A DNA stretch of 64,000 nt from Gautieria morchelliformis (GCA_015179125.1 WHVA01000046.1:299494-363493); one strand, 5' to 3'; positions 21,773-33,243 are shown, counted from the stretch's first letter. A program made the numbers and translations. The notes: generated by a model not told the origin, from the sequence alone.

Positions 21773-22737
21773 ATGCCATCCATACGCTCGCACATCCCTG
21801 CACCCTGCCACTGCACAGACTGCAGGGGGCACTTGCTTCAGATCCCTCGCACCCGTGAGTGTCACCTCAAGGCAGACGAGGTAAACCACGCACTCGAGCG
21901 CAAACGCCAAGCCGTGGCCCGCCAAGCTTTGAGAGACAAGTCTGCGATGAGATCTTCTCCTTATGGTCGTGATATAGCCTCGATGCACGTGAGATCATCT
22001 CCATTGACCAAATGGCCACAGAGGCACATGGCAGTGCAGCTGACTCTGAGCTTTCATCTATGGCTGGGTCTCGGGGACCAACTGCGGACTTTTTTTCTGA
22101 TGACTCGCTTTCTAGCTCTTTTGCTGGCAATCTTCCTGCTGGTTCCGACAATGACGACGATATGGTTGATTTGACTCATGACCCGGCCTTTGTACAACGG
22201 GGAACCTTGTTTCCGTCTGATGATCCTTCAGCTGAGCCAGATCCATCGGACTCTGATACTCCTTTCGACCCCACTCTTCTGCCAGCTGCTTTTGCTGAAC
22301 ATCCCATCGTCCGCGAGGCCTATATTCGCGCGTTTATCGCCAGCACATTTGGAGGAACCACAAATATCACAACACAAGCCATGCTAGAATCATCCCGAAG
22401 TACAATTGCTTCGTTTCTACAGCGAGACCCTGCGCTCGGCGAAATTGATCTCAAGAGCTTCGCAATCACTATCGGTACAGTTGAGCGACTGGGTGTTGAT
22501 ACCGACACATATGTCAAGTATTATTTTGTATGCGACGCCTGCTGGAAACGACATGAACCTGAGACATTGTACACACTGAAGTCCCCAAACTGTACTCAAG
22601 ATGGCTGCCTTGGAAAACTTTACACAATCAAGCGGACACGGAAGCTTGCGCAGAAACGGCTCCCAGGTAAGATCCTACCTTATGTGAAGCTTCTGCTTGC
22701 AATCCAGCACATTCTGTTGCATCGTGTCTGGATCCAG
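21773..22737 (+). pseudogene. N-terminal part of a Plavaka-type transposase-like protein
   Basis: The frame starts MPSIRSHIPAPCHCTDC, with a CHCTDC...C cluster common at the N-terminus of these agaricomycete proteins. A likely intron at 21966-22021 (GT...CCACAG, branch-like TTGAC) joins it to the frame that continues to 22737. Then come an acidic linker (SDNDDDMVDL), YYFVCDACWKRHEP, a second cysteine pair in PNCTQDGCLGKLY, and ILPYVKLLLAIQHILL. It stops at a donor-like CAG/GTAAGT at 22738, and no catalytic core follows. Minus-strand sequence of another ORF takes over, so the gene is truncated. The family call is from pattern memory. Confidence 0.6.
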
Positions 22738-22749
22738 GTAAGTATAGCC

Positions 22750-23409
22750 TTATATACCGCATTGATCGCCACTTACATTGAAATTGTTGTTCCATTTGAC
22801 TTTGACCACCATCTCATCACCATCGGATTTGGTATCATCTACCTCCATTGGTTTGTTTTTCTTGCCTTTGCCTCTCTTGTTCTTTGGGGCTGACTTTTCC
22901 TCCTCTTTTGCCTTCTTTGTGGAATGCACGTTGACCTGCTCGGTCAACTCACCGATTATCTCATCCATATGCTCCATACGTCCCTCGATCTTGACCAGGT
23001 CCTGTTCCTGGCTCTCCACGGTAGCGGCAAGTTCTTGTATGTGCTCCCCAATGTTTATGGCCTTTTTGACGCGATTCTCAAGCGCCGGCAACGAAACCGA
23101 CTCGAGGATGTGACCATACGACTTCATTGCGGCAACTGTAGCCTGCAGTTCGGTCAGCGCATCGGTAAGACTTTTCATACCTGTTATTCCTTTGTTGCCT
23201 GCTAATACACCTTGCTGGACCCTCACAGACCCAGCCACTGACCCGGAGGAAGCGCCAGCTAGGATCGGTGCTGGATGCATGAAAGTGCGTTTCGGTTTCG
23301 GTGAGATAGACCTATTCTCATATTCAGCTGCTTCCTCTTCACCTCTATCTTTGTCCAGCTTTCTTTTCAATGACCTAGAAGCCGGATCGGTGGGAAAATC
23401 GCGCCAGTA
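22750..23409 (-). CDS. Unidentified coiled-coil protein, exon or fragment
   Basis: This long minus-strand frame has no in-frame ATG at its start (YAAPYWRDFPTDP precedes a basic stretch KRKLDKD), so it is probably an internal or last exon. It has a basic KPKRT patch, then a heptad-rich coiled coil (LTDALTELQATVAAMK; HIQELAATVESQEQDLVKIE), then a lysine-rich tail (KNKRGKGKKNKP) and a short acidic patch. This suggests a nuclear, oligomeric protein. It runs against the truncated transposase frame and may be a passenger or partner ORF of the same transposon. I cannot name it. Confidence 0.5.
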   Translation of the reverse strand, partial: YWRDFPTDPASRSLKRKLDKDRGEEEAAEYENRSISPKPKRTFMHPAPILAGASSGSVAGSVRVQQGVLAGNKGITGMKSLTDALTELQATVAAMKSYGHILESVSLPALENRVKKAINIGEHIQELAATVESQEQDLVKIEGRMEHMDEIIGELTEQVNVHSTKKAKEEEKSAPKNKRGKGKKNKPMEVDDTKSDGDEMVVKVKWNNNFNVSGDQCGI

Positions 23410-24716
23410 CGGCGCGGCATAGCAAACGGCTGTTTAGGCATCAGGAAGAAGATAAATCACCCTTTCAACGATTAAGTCACACTAGGTAAGCTGTATTTAC
23501 TTATATAGTTCTACTCATACCTTCTGCAGAAGGTACTAACCTTTTTGAGACAACTCCACTCAACGTCCGCTGCGCACACGCATGCGCATGCCTTCATTCT
23601 CAGCTCTCCCTTCGTCTCAGATCCATGTGTATATTATTATTGCACACTGCAGGTGGCCGGTGCATCAGAACAATTTATTTTATTTTATTTTTCATTGTCG
23701 AGCGTGATCAGCGGCTGGAGCACTAAATATTATTTTACCAGAATTATATTAATAATAAATATATTGGGGCGATCCTTGGTTAATATGTAGCAGGAACGCG
23801 GTAAGAACATCGACATTTACCCAAGTATCGAGTCCGCGCTATTCGGTGAAAACGTTGAGGATATCCCGTAGATACGTAGAATATCATCTGGATTTCTAAG
23901 TCAGGTATTTAAAGCAAAGTGCGGTGACTATGGACTCCAAATCCCCGCCATCACCATAAATATCATGACCATAACCGTCAACCTTTGGCTGCCAAGGCTG
24001 GTGCCGCACTGCAGTAACTCGGAGCACTTAATATAAGTACATTACGCACCAAATTTTCAGTGCCCAAGTTACTGATAATAAGTAACCGGGGAGCGGATTT
24101 TTGACACTTCCTCTCGATAAGCTGCGTACCGAAATCTAGTAGCTAGAATGTCCGCTTTCAGCGTCCTAGAACACTGGTTTGCCGCTCCTAAGTTACTTAT
24201 AAATAGTACTCTAGAACACAATAAAACAGTACTTTCTATTACTGAAAAAGCACTTAGAGATACATTGATTGAAAGCTAGTGTGAACAATGAAATGGACAC
24301 ATGTAGTTACAAACCATCATAGAAGAGACGAGAGCTGACGGCCGGTAGAGACAGGTGCGAGAGCGGAAGCGATATATTGGGAGAGTGAGAGCAGCCGAGG
24401 GAACATATTGCGAGAGCGAGAGCTTGAGTGTAAGAGCAAGATCGAGTTTGAGCACGAGCAGTCTATTGTGGGAGTGAGGGCAGCCGAGCGGACATATTGT
24501 GAGAGCTGGTGCGGCTTGCGCAAGAACATGGGTCTATCTGTATTGTACGTAGTCAGTGTAGGGCAGATACAATGCAAAATGGCATACGCAGGTACCAAGT
24601 AATAGAAGAGGGGGGAGGGTTCGAGAGCATCATGGGTTGGCACCACGAGCTCTAGCAGACGGGATCGACTATGTCTCCATCAGCATAGCGCAACGGCATC
24701 GAATACACTTACTTAC
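23410..24716. other. No recognised gene; small local duplication
   Basis: A GAGAGC-rich patch at 24350-24500 contains a partial direct repeat about 100 bp apart (GCAGCCGAGxGxACATATTG twice). The DNA near 24000-24240 is A+T-rich and may include MITE remnants. No protein domain is recognised. Confidence 0.35.
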
Positions 24717-25716
24717 CTTGCGCTGGGACTTCCTGGCTCCATCAGCAGTGGCTGCAGATGTAGATGGTGCTGGCGGAACCACCTGTGCGATATCAGCATA
24801 GTTTGACATCCGGGAGCATAATAATAGGCATATCTTTACTTCTATGGTCTTCTTTGGGACTGAATCGACCGTTTTATAGCGTTTGGACTATATATAAATG
24901 TATCAAAATATGTAATCGAAGGAATGACAGACTTACTGGGCCAACACCATCCTCAACACTGTCTTCGATGATTTTCCTCTTGGCTTTCTTGATAGAGTTT
25001 GTTGCACTCTTCTTTGAGACATTGACGGCAGAAGGGACAGGGAGAGGTGCTTGCTTCTGTTTACCTTTCGTTTTTTTAACCCCTAGGGTCTCAAGATCGA
25101 GATTGATGTCGTGGTTGTCAGGTGATTTGTAGTTAGGCTTGGGGCGGACTGTTTTCTTGGATTTCGAAGGCTTGTCCTTATAGAATGGATCTCGTTAAAA
25201 GAAATATACGCCGCCTATCGATGAAATCACCGGGGAGGTATTGTGACCCGATTTCCCCTCAGTGGTGTTGTCCTTCGATGGAGCCTGTGAAGTAAGAATG
25301 CAACGTGGTTAGACCACAGTGAGATGAGTAGCAGTGAATACGTACTTTGACAGTAGGCTGGTGTTGCTTCGCCACCTTTGGAGTGCGTTTACCTATGCCA
25401 TCTTGTGACGCAACCTCCACAATCATATGAGCCTTCTTCTTCGTCTTGGATTTGGAAGGTCATAGTGGGAGGGAGGGGGTGTAAGTTCAGATCTGCCTGA
25501 GTCGCTGTCTTCAGGGTCATGCGAGTCGTATTCACTTGAAATGAGACATACCATTAGGAATTGAATGAAACACTGTCTTGGGGTCCAATCCTTCAGATAT
25601 CATCTGTTCGATGAGCCCTTTGGCACATGCGTGTAAGGGTGCTGAGCGGGGATTGATCGCGCGATAACATCACAAATATGAGACTCACTTTGCATTTTCC
25701 TCGTGGCACGCTCCAT
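24717..25716 (-). CDS. Small basic protein of divergent pair 1 (degenerate)
   Basis: The first exon is ATG 25716 to 25689 and the second 25641-25552 (phase 1/phase 1). They encode LIEQMISEGLDPKTVFHSIPN, then a donor after the first base of a Gly codon. Later lysine-rich exons follow (SKSKTKKKAHMIVEV; PKPNYKSPDNHD; SIKKAKRKIIEDSVEDG), and an exon at 24782-24717 ends GARKSQRK. There is a frame conflict in the third exon, so the copy may be damaged. The exon-2 motif, both early intron phases and the basic end match the protein at 35610-36200. It is divergently transcribed from the PCLC gene at 25877. Function is unknown; its composition suggests nucleic-acid binding. Confidence 0.5.
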
Positions 25717-25876
25717 TATGCCAAGTTATTGAGAATGGACATGACTAAAATTGATGAAAACGTGTTGAAGCCTCTTTTCTGTTAGTCAGGGTGGAGGTTG
25801 GGAGAAAGGAGTTAGAATTTCTATTGCATCGGAGATTCAATCACTTGGAGAAATTTTGGACTACGCACATAGCATA
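25717..25876. promoter_or_regulatory. Shared 160-bp intergenic region of divergent pair 1
   Basis: The two start codons face away from each other across 160 bp, so a bidirectional promoter is likely. No defined factor site was recognised. This is inferred from gene orientation only. Confidence 0.4.
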
Positions 25877-26236
25877 ATGCCAGACACCCGCCCATGTCTG
25901 TGTATTCCTACATGCACAAAACCTATCAGCAGTCGCCAACGTCAACGACACCGACACCTTCTAAAAAAAGCTAGAGCGCTTGACCCCTCAGAATCCGGAT
26001 CAGACAGTGGAGCCGACAGGCACAGTCAACCAGACTTTGAGTGCATAGTCGATTGGTACGAGTCGGCTAGATACCGATGCCATCTCCAGGGTGGTTTTTC
26101 CCTGGAAAACCAGCCTTCCGGCGCCCGAATCGTTGTCAGCAAAAGACCCCAGGACCCGCCCAAAAATATCGTTCAGGTATATAGACACCCATCTGGCACA
26201 TATGTCCTCACAGCGGCCAAGTGGTCACACCGTTAG
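25877..26236 (+). CDS. PCLC-motif protein of divergent pair 1, probably truncated
   Basis: The ATG at 25877 opens a 119-residue frame that begins with PCLCIPTCTK and a basic RQRQRHRHLLKKAR stretch. It matches PCLCAPSCTK...RQRxRH-type residues of the protein at 34497-35355. A serine/acid stretch (SESGSDSG) follows, then a region with no match to the longer homologue. The transposase-like C-terminal domain of the other copy is absent. Sixty bases downstream a transposon end begins (26297), so the 3' part may have been lost by insertion. The cysteine pattern could bind zinc; the function is unknown. Confidence 0.5.
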   Translation: MPDTRPCLCIPTCTKPISSRQRQRHRHLLKKARALDPSESGSDSGADRHSQPDFECIVDWYESARYRCHLQGGFSLENQPSGARIVVSKRPQDPPKNIVQVYRHPSGTYVLTAAKWSHR

Positions 26237-26623
26237 TTTGTTTTTCCATGTTACCGTCCGTTCGGCGTTCATCCTTGTTCATGTCAAGTGAATAAGCACT
26301 GTATATCAGGTACCTAACGCACCAGGAACACGATTTTTGAACTTTTCGACTTCCGCTATAGCGCCGGGCTCAGTTTCCCTACACGTACTAATGCATAGTT
26401 ATAGTCAGGCACACTCACGGTCAGTGTGTCAGTCCTATTCAATTTTAGGTTAAAATTTATCTCTTACTCCCATCTTGAGGCTCTGACGACATGCCACTCT
26501 ACCCTTGACCGGCGCCACGCGTATTGTTCAGCAGATCTGGTTTCGAATCCTCTGGGTAATTGTTTATTGGCTTCAACGACACTAAGCTCAGTTTTATACC
26601 TTCGTTTTATACCTTCTGGTCAG

Positions 26624-27128
26624 ATCGCTCATGTCATCGTTGTCAGTGATAACCGCGAGAGTGCCAAACTACTGGCGAAAGGTGTGCACGGCTCTTCAAA
26701 AAAAATAATTTATTGATATTGACAATAGCGAACAGCATTGCCCACAAAGCCTCTTAATGCTCTAGCGGATGCAGACCCCGCGAGCTCTTTAGCATTCATC
26801 AACAAGAAGCTTCAAGAAGCAAGCGTCGAATATAACATCAGCCCAGAGGAGACACAGCTCATTGAACGATTGGGTGGTCGAGCTAGTGATCTTGAAACCG
26901 TACGTCCAGCAATCCACGTGACAAATACTTGACTGACCCACTCGACTGATTATTCATAAAGTACGTGCAGGGCAAGGTGTAGCCGACGCTATAGAAGACA
27001 TTATACAACGTGGAGTGGCAGAACTGCGAAAAAATGCTTTTGGAGACGACACGGAAGACGCCAAGCGATTATCGTGGACAAGACCACAGGCATGGGCTGT
27101 GCTCAAGCTCCTCACACAGAAGGATGAG
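26624..27128 (+). pseudogene. Captured fragment of a YME2-like mitochondrial gene
   Basis: Three exon pieces are visible. 26624-26681 encodes IAHVIVVSDNRESAKLLAK. 26736-26899 encodes ALPTKPLNALADADPASS and ends RLGGRASDLET. About 26950-27128 encodes GVADAIEDIIQRGVAELRK and AFGDDTEDAKRLSWTRPQAW. From memory this matches the C-terminal half of yeast mitochondrial escape protein 2 (Yme2/Rna12), an inner-membrane protein affecting mtDNA maintenance. The first intron (GT 26682, AG 26735) is intact. The second lacks an AG where the frame requires one. No ATG, N-terminal part or true C-terminus is present, so it is a non-functional genomic fragment. Confidence 0.65.
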
Positions 27129-27947
27129 GTCTTATTCGCTTACTACCCATATCCACGTTGCTGACAGTTCCTCCAACGATAGCTCCAGGGCTGTTGTGAA
27201 TGTGGCCAACCCATACTTGCCGTCTCTGCGAGTGTTTCGTACAATGTGACGAGCTACAATGCAGGCACAGAAGAGGCATACGAAAGAAGAAATTGAGAGC
27301 CAATATACCTACAGGTATATTGGCCACCTGTCTGGAAGGTACCGTCCCGCGAATAGTTTGCAGCTGTCTGAATTTTGGAAACTGCTTGGCCGCTCCATTT
27401 GGATGGATGCCATTTGTTGGGATATTGATCCCACTAATATCGGTACCGTTCCCAGCTAGATGACCGCAGCTACCTGTCGTGGCATTTCCACCTGGGGTCA
27501 AGTTAACTGGCAGTAGACTTTGAGGGCTATAAGCATTAAGTAACGTTCAACACTGCCATCTTGACAGGACTCGTACCGTGCCGAATATGGCGCCTGATGC
27601 GCCAGTGGAAGGAGAACCCAGTAAGCTAGACAGTAGGCTAGATGTGATATCAGCAAGTCGTCTGGATAGAGCCCAAGAACGGTGCTCATGACGGTAAGTC
27701 CCAGCAGGGAGACCTTGTTTGATAAAGAAATCCTTTTGAAGTAATAATCCACTACCTCCACGGGGTCGTTGGCGCGACAGCGCAGGTTATTGACAAGGAG
27801 GTTGGACTGACGCAGAAGTACACAGAACACCCGAAGAACGAGTCACGTACCAGAACAAAAGATGGATCATATATTGACTTAGACCTAGTACTGCCCTGCT
27901 ACCGCCTAATTCTTTCAGCACTGCATTGAGCTCACAGAGGTGCCATG

Positions 27948-27990
27948 AGTATACAGCGAGCAATACGCCTCGTATTGTTCGCTGTATACT
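27948..27990. repeat. Perfect-looking 20-bp hairpin
   Basis: AGTATACAGCGAGCAATACG and CGTATTGTTCGCTGTATACT are reverse complements with one mismatch, separated by three bases. It sits just outside the tandem inverted-repeat arms and may be the footprint of a repeat end. Confidence 0.75.
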
Positions 27991-27992
27991 AC

Positions 27993-28450
27993 GGCACCTG
28001 TACGCGTGGCGCCGAGGGTGGTAGAGTGGCACGTCGTCAGAGCCTCAAGATGGGAATAAGAGATAAACTTTAACCTAAAAGAATAGAGGACTGACCGTGA
28101 GTATGCCTGACTATAACTATGCATTAGTACGTGTAGGGAAACTGAGCCGCAGAAGTCAAAAAGTTCAAAAATCGCGTTTTTCAACCTGGCGCGTTAGGTA
28201 CACCGTACGCTGTATACTCACGGCACCTGTACGCATGGCGTCGAGGGTGGTAGAGTGGCACGTTGTCAGAGCCTCAAGATGGGAATAAGAGATAAACTTT
28301 AACCTAAAAGAATAGAGGACTGACCGTGAGTATGCCTGACTATAACTATGCATTAGTACGTGTAGGGAAACTGAGCCCGGCGCTATAGCGGAAGTCAAAA
28401 AGTTCAAAAATCGCGTTTTTCAACCTGGCAGGTTAGGTACACCGTACACT
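27993..28450. repeat. Tandem duplication, 229-bp unit, two copies
   Basis: GGCACCTGTACGC starts at 27993 and again at 28222, and the following 229 bases match closely. The second copy has about 13 extra bases (CCGGCGCTATAGC region), also present in the inverted copy at 26297-26515, so the first tandem copy has a small deletion. Confidence 0.85.
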
Positions 28451-29894
28451 GTACATAGTATTTTCTATTTATCAAAATCTTCCCACATTTCCAAATTTTC
28501 TCCGGGGCCCTTTCACGGCTTTTTTCAACAACAGTCAGACATCCGACAGAATGCCGCGACATCGAGTGGAACGGGGATCTTGTATAATGACGATGAACAC
28601 GGAATTCATCAATGACATTTACAGCTAGCTCTACATGCTCTGCTGATCAATGTTTCGCGACCCAAACTCAAGATTCAAAGGCAAGGATAGCATCAAACAC
28701 GCAAGTCATATTACAGAGTACACGGAGGGTTCATTGGAAGGCCCCGGGTGCGAGCTGGGCGGTCCCGCGAGGGCGGCAGAGCTGTAGATGGAGGGAGCAG
28801 CCTGAGGTCCCGGGCTGATACAACATCGAGCTGCAAGAAATGCCGATTTTACAGTATGTAACAACTGTCTCATGCTCCCTGCAAACTGGCCTGTGAACTG
28901 ACCCGTGCGGCCCAGTCAATTGGAGCACGAAATTTCGAACCGCCACTCGCACACGCAACTACAGTGAGGAACGCTGGGTAACCTTGCCGTTCGGTGAGCA
29001 TCTCCTCTATGCACAGGGCCAGCTGCTGCAACCCTAGGCACCAGTCTATTACTTGCCCCCTGGAGAACAGTGCTCTGTGCCTTCCACCCACAGACCTCTG
29101 CACCGGGCTCAGAAGTCTACAGCGCGCATCAGTACAGGAGGGAAACCACCCAGGGGTGAGTAATCCTGACATGCCCCTGCTTTGGTCACTGACCCCCTCA
29201 CGATCGACGCTTTGTAGTCACCCCCTCCGAGTTACGCTGGCTCTCCCTCTCCCCTACGCCCTCAACCACCTCGGTTGAGTGCTACATCATGTCCACTGAC
29301 CGGACCCCATTACAGGCCCTTCCACCTGTACCATGCCCATTCGTGGCTTCCTCCATAGCCTCGGTCGCATCTACATCCAGCAGCCCTTCATCCGCCGGCT
29401 CTCACACCTGGGGCCCTGACTTCGCCAGTACGTCTTCGGCCCCTAGCCACACTGGGATCCAGACTGCAGATGGTCCCAATGGTCCCTATGTGCGTGCATT
29501 CAAAGATGCGGGGAATGAGCATTGCGGCATTACAGACTGGGAAAGAATTGTTTGTTTGAAAAGTGTGACGTGTGCGGGCGTTGGTTTAGTGCTCGTGCCC
29601 TTCAGGCACACATCCCTACTCATGACTGAAACAGAAGCCTCGGCCCCCACCCTTCCATGTACCCTAGTTTATAGTTTGTAACTACTTCACTACTTCAAAG
29701 TATCTGATCATTGCGAAGTCCTAAGCCACGAATCATGTCCTTACTTTCAATGATACTGTTCAAGTCATCATCACTGCACCTGCTTTCCCATGGGGGCACT
29801 TGCGTGAAAGCCATACATGCATGCAAACCTCTAACGCACCCAAACCAGGTCACTAGCTCCTGGGCAAGGTCTATTTGACACATGCCATTCCTTA
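28451..29894. other. Mostly non-coding; possible C2H2 finger remnant
   Basis: At about 29553-29630 (+) a frame reads CDVCGRWFSARALQAHIPTH, a C2H2-like finger with 11 rather than 12 residues between the second Cys and first His. It is in a different frame from the serine-rich ORF that starts at 29289, so it is either a separate exon or a frameshifted relic. I see nothing else that can be assigned. Confidence 0.35.
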
Positions 29895-31290
29895 AAATGC
29901 TCGCAGGATCCCGAACATGGACACACATGCATGGAACCGAACCAGGTCCTTCCATCCCTTCAAATGCTCACACGCAGGATCCCGAATACGGGCTCTCTGA
30001 CACATGGACACACACACGTGACCGAACCAGGTCCCCGACCTTAAAATGCTCACATGCAGGATCCCAAACACAGGCTCTCCGACACATGGACACACACGCG
30101 TGAAACTGAACCAGGTCCTTCCATCCCTTCAAATGCTCACATGCAGGATCCCGAATACGGGCTCTCCGACACATGGACACACACGCGTGAAACTGAACCA
30201 GGTCCTTTCATTCCTTAAAATGTTCACACGCAGGATCCCGAACACGGGCTCTCCGACACATGGACACACACACGTGACCGAACCAGGTCCCCGACCTTAA
30301 AATTCTCACACGCAGGATCCCAAACACGGGCTCTCCAACACATGGACACACACGCGTGAAACTGAACCAGGTCCTTCCATTCCTTAAAATGTTCACACGC
30401 AGGATCCCGAACACGGGCTCTCCGACACATGGACACACACATGTGACCGAACCAGGTCCCCAACCTTAAAATGCTCACACGGAGGATCCCAAACACAAGC
30501 TCTCCGACACATGGACACACACGCGTGAAACCGAACCAGGTCAATGTTCACATGCAGGATCCTTCCATTCCTTAAAATGTTCACACGCAGGATCCCGAAC
30601 ACGGGCTCTCCGACACATGGACACACACACGTGACCGAACCAGGTCCCCGACCTTAAAATTCTCACACGCAGGATCCCAAACACGGGCTCTCCAACACAT
30701 GGACACACACGCGTGAAACTGAACCAGGTCCTTCCATTCCTTAAAATGTTCACACGCAGGATCCCGAACACGGGCTCTCCGACACATGGACACACACATG
30801 TGACCGAACCAGGTCCCCAACCTTAAAATGCTCACACGCAGGATCCCAAACACAAGCTCTCCGACACATGGACACACACGCGTGAAACCGAACCAGGTCA
30901 ATGTTCACATGCAGGATCCTTCCATTCCTTAAAATGTTCACACGCAGGATCCCGAACACGGGCTCTCCGACACATGGACACACACACGTGACCGAACCAG
31001 GTCCCCGACCTTAAAATTCTCACACGCAGGATCCCAAACACAGGCTCTCCGACACATGGACACACACGTGTGAAACCGAACCAGGTCCTTCCATTCCTTC
31101 AAATGTTCACATACAGGATCCCGAACACGGGCTCTCTGACACATGGACACACACACGTGAAACCGAACCAGGTCCTTCCATTCCTTCAAATGCTCACACG
31201 CAGGATCCCGAACACGGGCTCTCCAACACATGGACACACATGCGTGAAACCAAACCAGGTCCTTCCATTCCTGAAAATGTTGTCACACAT
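29895..31290. repeat. Minisatellite with 82/87-bp units and a 357-bp higher-order repeat
   Basis: Units share CGCAGGATCCCGAACACGGG, CTCTCCGACACATGGACACA and CGAACCAGGTCC. The AGGATCC anchor recurs at 29976, 30058, 30145, 30232, 30314, 30401, 30483, 30589, 30671, 30758, 30840, 30946, 31028, 31115 and 31202. Spacing is 82 or 87 bases, with two 106-base steps. The block 30232-30588 is repeated as 30589-30945 (357 bp, 82+87+82+106 in order). Degenerate units trail to about 31410. Several frames are open on both strands, a consequence of the repeat rather than proof of a gene. Confidence 0.93.
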
Positions 31291-32576
31291 GGAGAACAGG
31301 TCTGTGAACCCAACCCATGTTCTTTTATTCCTTAAAGGGTAACATGCCTGCAGAACCGGTCTGTGATCTTGAACGAGGTCCTTTCATTCCTTAAAATGCC
31401 AACAACAAGGTCTTTTGTATCATAGAGTGAATGTGCTCCTGAATGTTTGAAAGTGTTACCCACTGAGGAAAAGATGTGAACTCTGACTCACAAGCATAAG
31501 CACTGTATGCTGGCATACTCACTGAGTACAGGTATCATTCACACTTGCAATTTCAATGCATGCTCCCTTGGCTTGCTTCATGTCAAGCAGATTGGGCTCT
31601 TAGACTTGCAAACACCATGTCAAGTGTTTCCTTGGTACACAATTTTTATGCACACCCATGGGAACTATTTGCAAACTCACACCAGTGAAATAATGGAACT
31701 TGGTTGACTTGTGGCAGCAAGTACATTCCCTTTTCCGGCGGCCAAGAGCTCTTGCACTCTTCGATAAGTCGCCCTTATTTATATGTGGTTATATGGATAG
31801 TAGCTTATAAAACGCCGCTATTATGGGAGAGGGTATTTGGTAATGCGCTCGATTTTGTACACGTCGCGTACTATTGAAATAAATAATAAAATAATAAAAA
31901 TAATAAACAAAAACAGGGAAGGATGTGACTCGTGCAATAACCAAACATTGACAGATGCCTTGTGTTGCGATGGGAGAACATGGACGGGGCCACGTTTTGG
32001 TGCGCATTCGAGCCTCATTCCATGATGGTTTCATGTTCGCTGAAATACGTTTTGGGTACACTATGGTGTCGTTTGTCCGGGTCGGTCTGTTCAGGGTATT
32101 GCGATTCAAAACCGTCGTTTCTGTAGACAGGTAAGTGTATTGCCGCAAACGTTTTGACGGAAACGTCTTGAACGGTCCTTAGCGAAGAGTTAGCAGCGTT
32201 TGAAGCCACATTTGTTAATTAAAGGATGTACAGTGTGAGCAAACAGGAAGATAAGATGCTTGACGGGGCGGGCGTATTGTTTTCGGTCTGCGCTGCGCAA
32301 ATGCTGCAGAACCGGGGGGGGGTTGGCGGCACTGGTACACGAGTCGCGCTTTCTTACTGTGATCACGTGCGAGATCCTGGGGTGTCACACTGACGTGGCC
32401 GGCTCCACCAGAGGACAACACCGCCGCTGCAAGCTCACAGACGGCACGTAGGAGGGGGTGGCATTCCTTTGCCGGGTAGTTCGGGGTCCTGAGTGCTTGA
32501 ATTAGTCCGGGCCCGGGATTTAGAGATGACCGAGCGTTCCTGGTATCAGCGCTAGTTGTTATCTAGGCGACTCGTA
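31291..32576. other. No recognised gene
   Basis: Decayed minisatellite units run to about 31410. An A+T-rich patch with AATAATAAAATAAT strings lies at 31875-31912. Short ORFs carry no recognisable domain. Confidence 0.4.
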
Positions 32577-33243
32577 ACAATCGACTGGTCACTGCCAGAC
32601 TTTGCAAACTACAAACCTGATGATCACACAGTTGATCAAGATCCAATCTCAGACCACACTGATACTGTTGCTCAAGTGACCTCAGACTTGGACTCGGACA
32701 CGGGACAGTCTGAAGATGACCAACCATTCCCATGGGGCCACATCGAGGTTGAGGAGGAAGATGAATGAATCAGAGGGGGAGGAGGAAGAGGAAGAAGAAT
32801 ACGATGATGAAATCACCGAAGACGATCTGGTTCGTGTCCTTCAAGAACGATATGGTGACGAATGGCAAGCTCAATTGCATGAATTACGTGAGTGTGTGAA
32901 GCTCGTGTGATATATTTACTAAGTGGGATATCTAGGTGAGCATGAACTTACTGATGATGATATGGCATTCGATGTTGTCCTACCTCGCGCACCACGTATC
33001 AACATCGCGATGCCGAAACGTCACCTCCTCGCCCTGGTGATGCCTTGTTCGACAGGCGGTCGGGATGCAACCAAAGTTGTAACCACTTACTCTTTGACCA
33101 CGGCGCCGATCGTGATTGATTTACGCACAGTTGAGTGCGTAGTAGGACGAGTCAGGCGAGGTAACGAGTGGGGAATCGTGGACAGGAGTGGAGACTATGC
33201 ACGCACAGTCTTCGTGGATCCCATGCAGCAAGAGGAGCAATAG
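32577..33243 (+). pseudogene. Plavaka-type transposase-like gene remnant, C-terminal part
   Basis: An exon ending at 32887 (ITEDDLVRVLQERYGDEWQ, after an acid run) is joined by a 48-bp intron (GTGAGT...CTAG, 32888-32935) in phase to 32936-33243. The second exon has MPCSTGGRDAT, APIVIDLRTVECVVGRVRRG, EWGIVDRSGDYARTVFVDP and a stop. It is closely similar to the C-terminus of the protein at 34497-35355, which lies on the opposite strand. The upstream acidic frame (from 32577, GQSEDDQPFPWGHIEVEEED) is out of phase, so the gene is broken. It has no PCLC start nearby. Confidence 0.6.

Larger units (their letters stand above)
26297..28450. mobile_element. Non-autonomous element with long inverted repeats carrying a gene fragment
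   Basis: About 220 bp at 26297-26515 reappears inverted at 28222-28450. Shared blocks include GCGATTTTTGAAC, CTATAGCGCCGGGCTCAG, TTTCCCTACACGTACTAATG and CCCATCTTGAGGCTCTGAC. The right arm is tandemly duplicated (27993-28221 and 28222-28450). Between the arms lies a YME2-like gene fragment with introns. This is the layout of a Pack-type element (a TIR element with captured host DNA). I could not define terminal bases or a target duplication, and no transposase is present. The superfamily is unknown. Confidence 0.6.

Noticed and set aside
26515..26570. tRNA gene (GGTTTCGAATCC resembles a B box)
   Set aside because: The box has an extra T, no A box or cloverleaf fits, and the sequence is next to a repeated element arm.
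29892..31237. Minus-strand frames rich in CPCVGEPVFGILR repeats as a cysteine-rich protein
   Set aside because: They are products of the tandem repeat. Neighbouring units shift frame (82 and 87 bp), and no start or flanking exon was found.
29895..31290. CRISPR array
   Set aside because: Units are adjacent near-identical repeats without unique spacers, in a eukaryotic genome.
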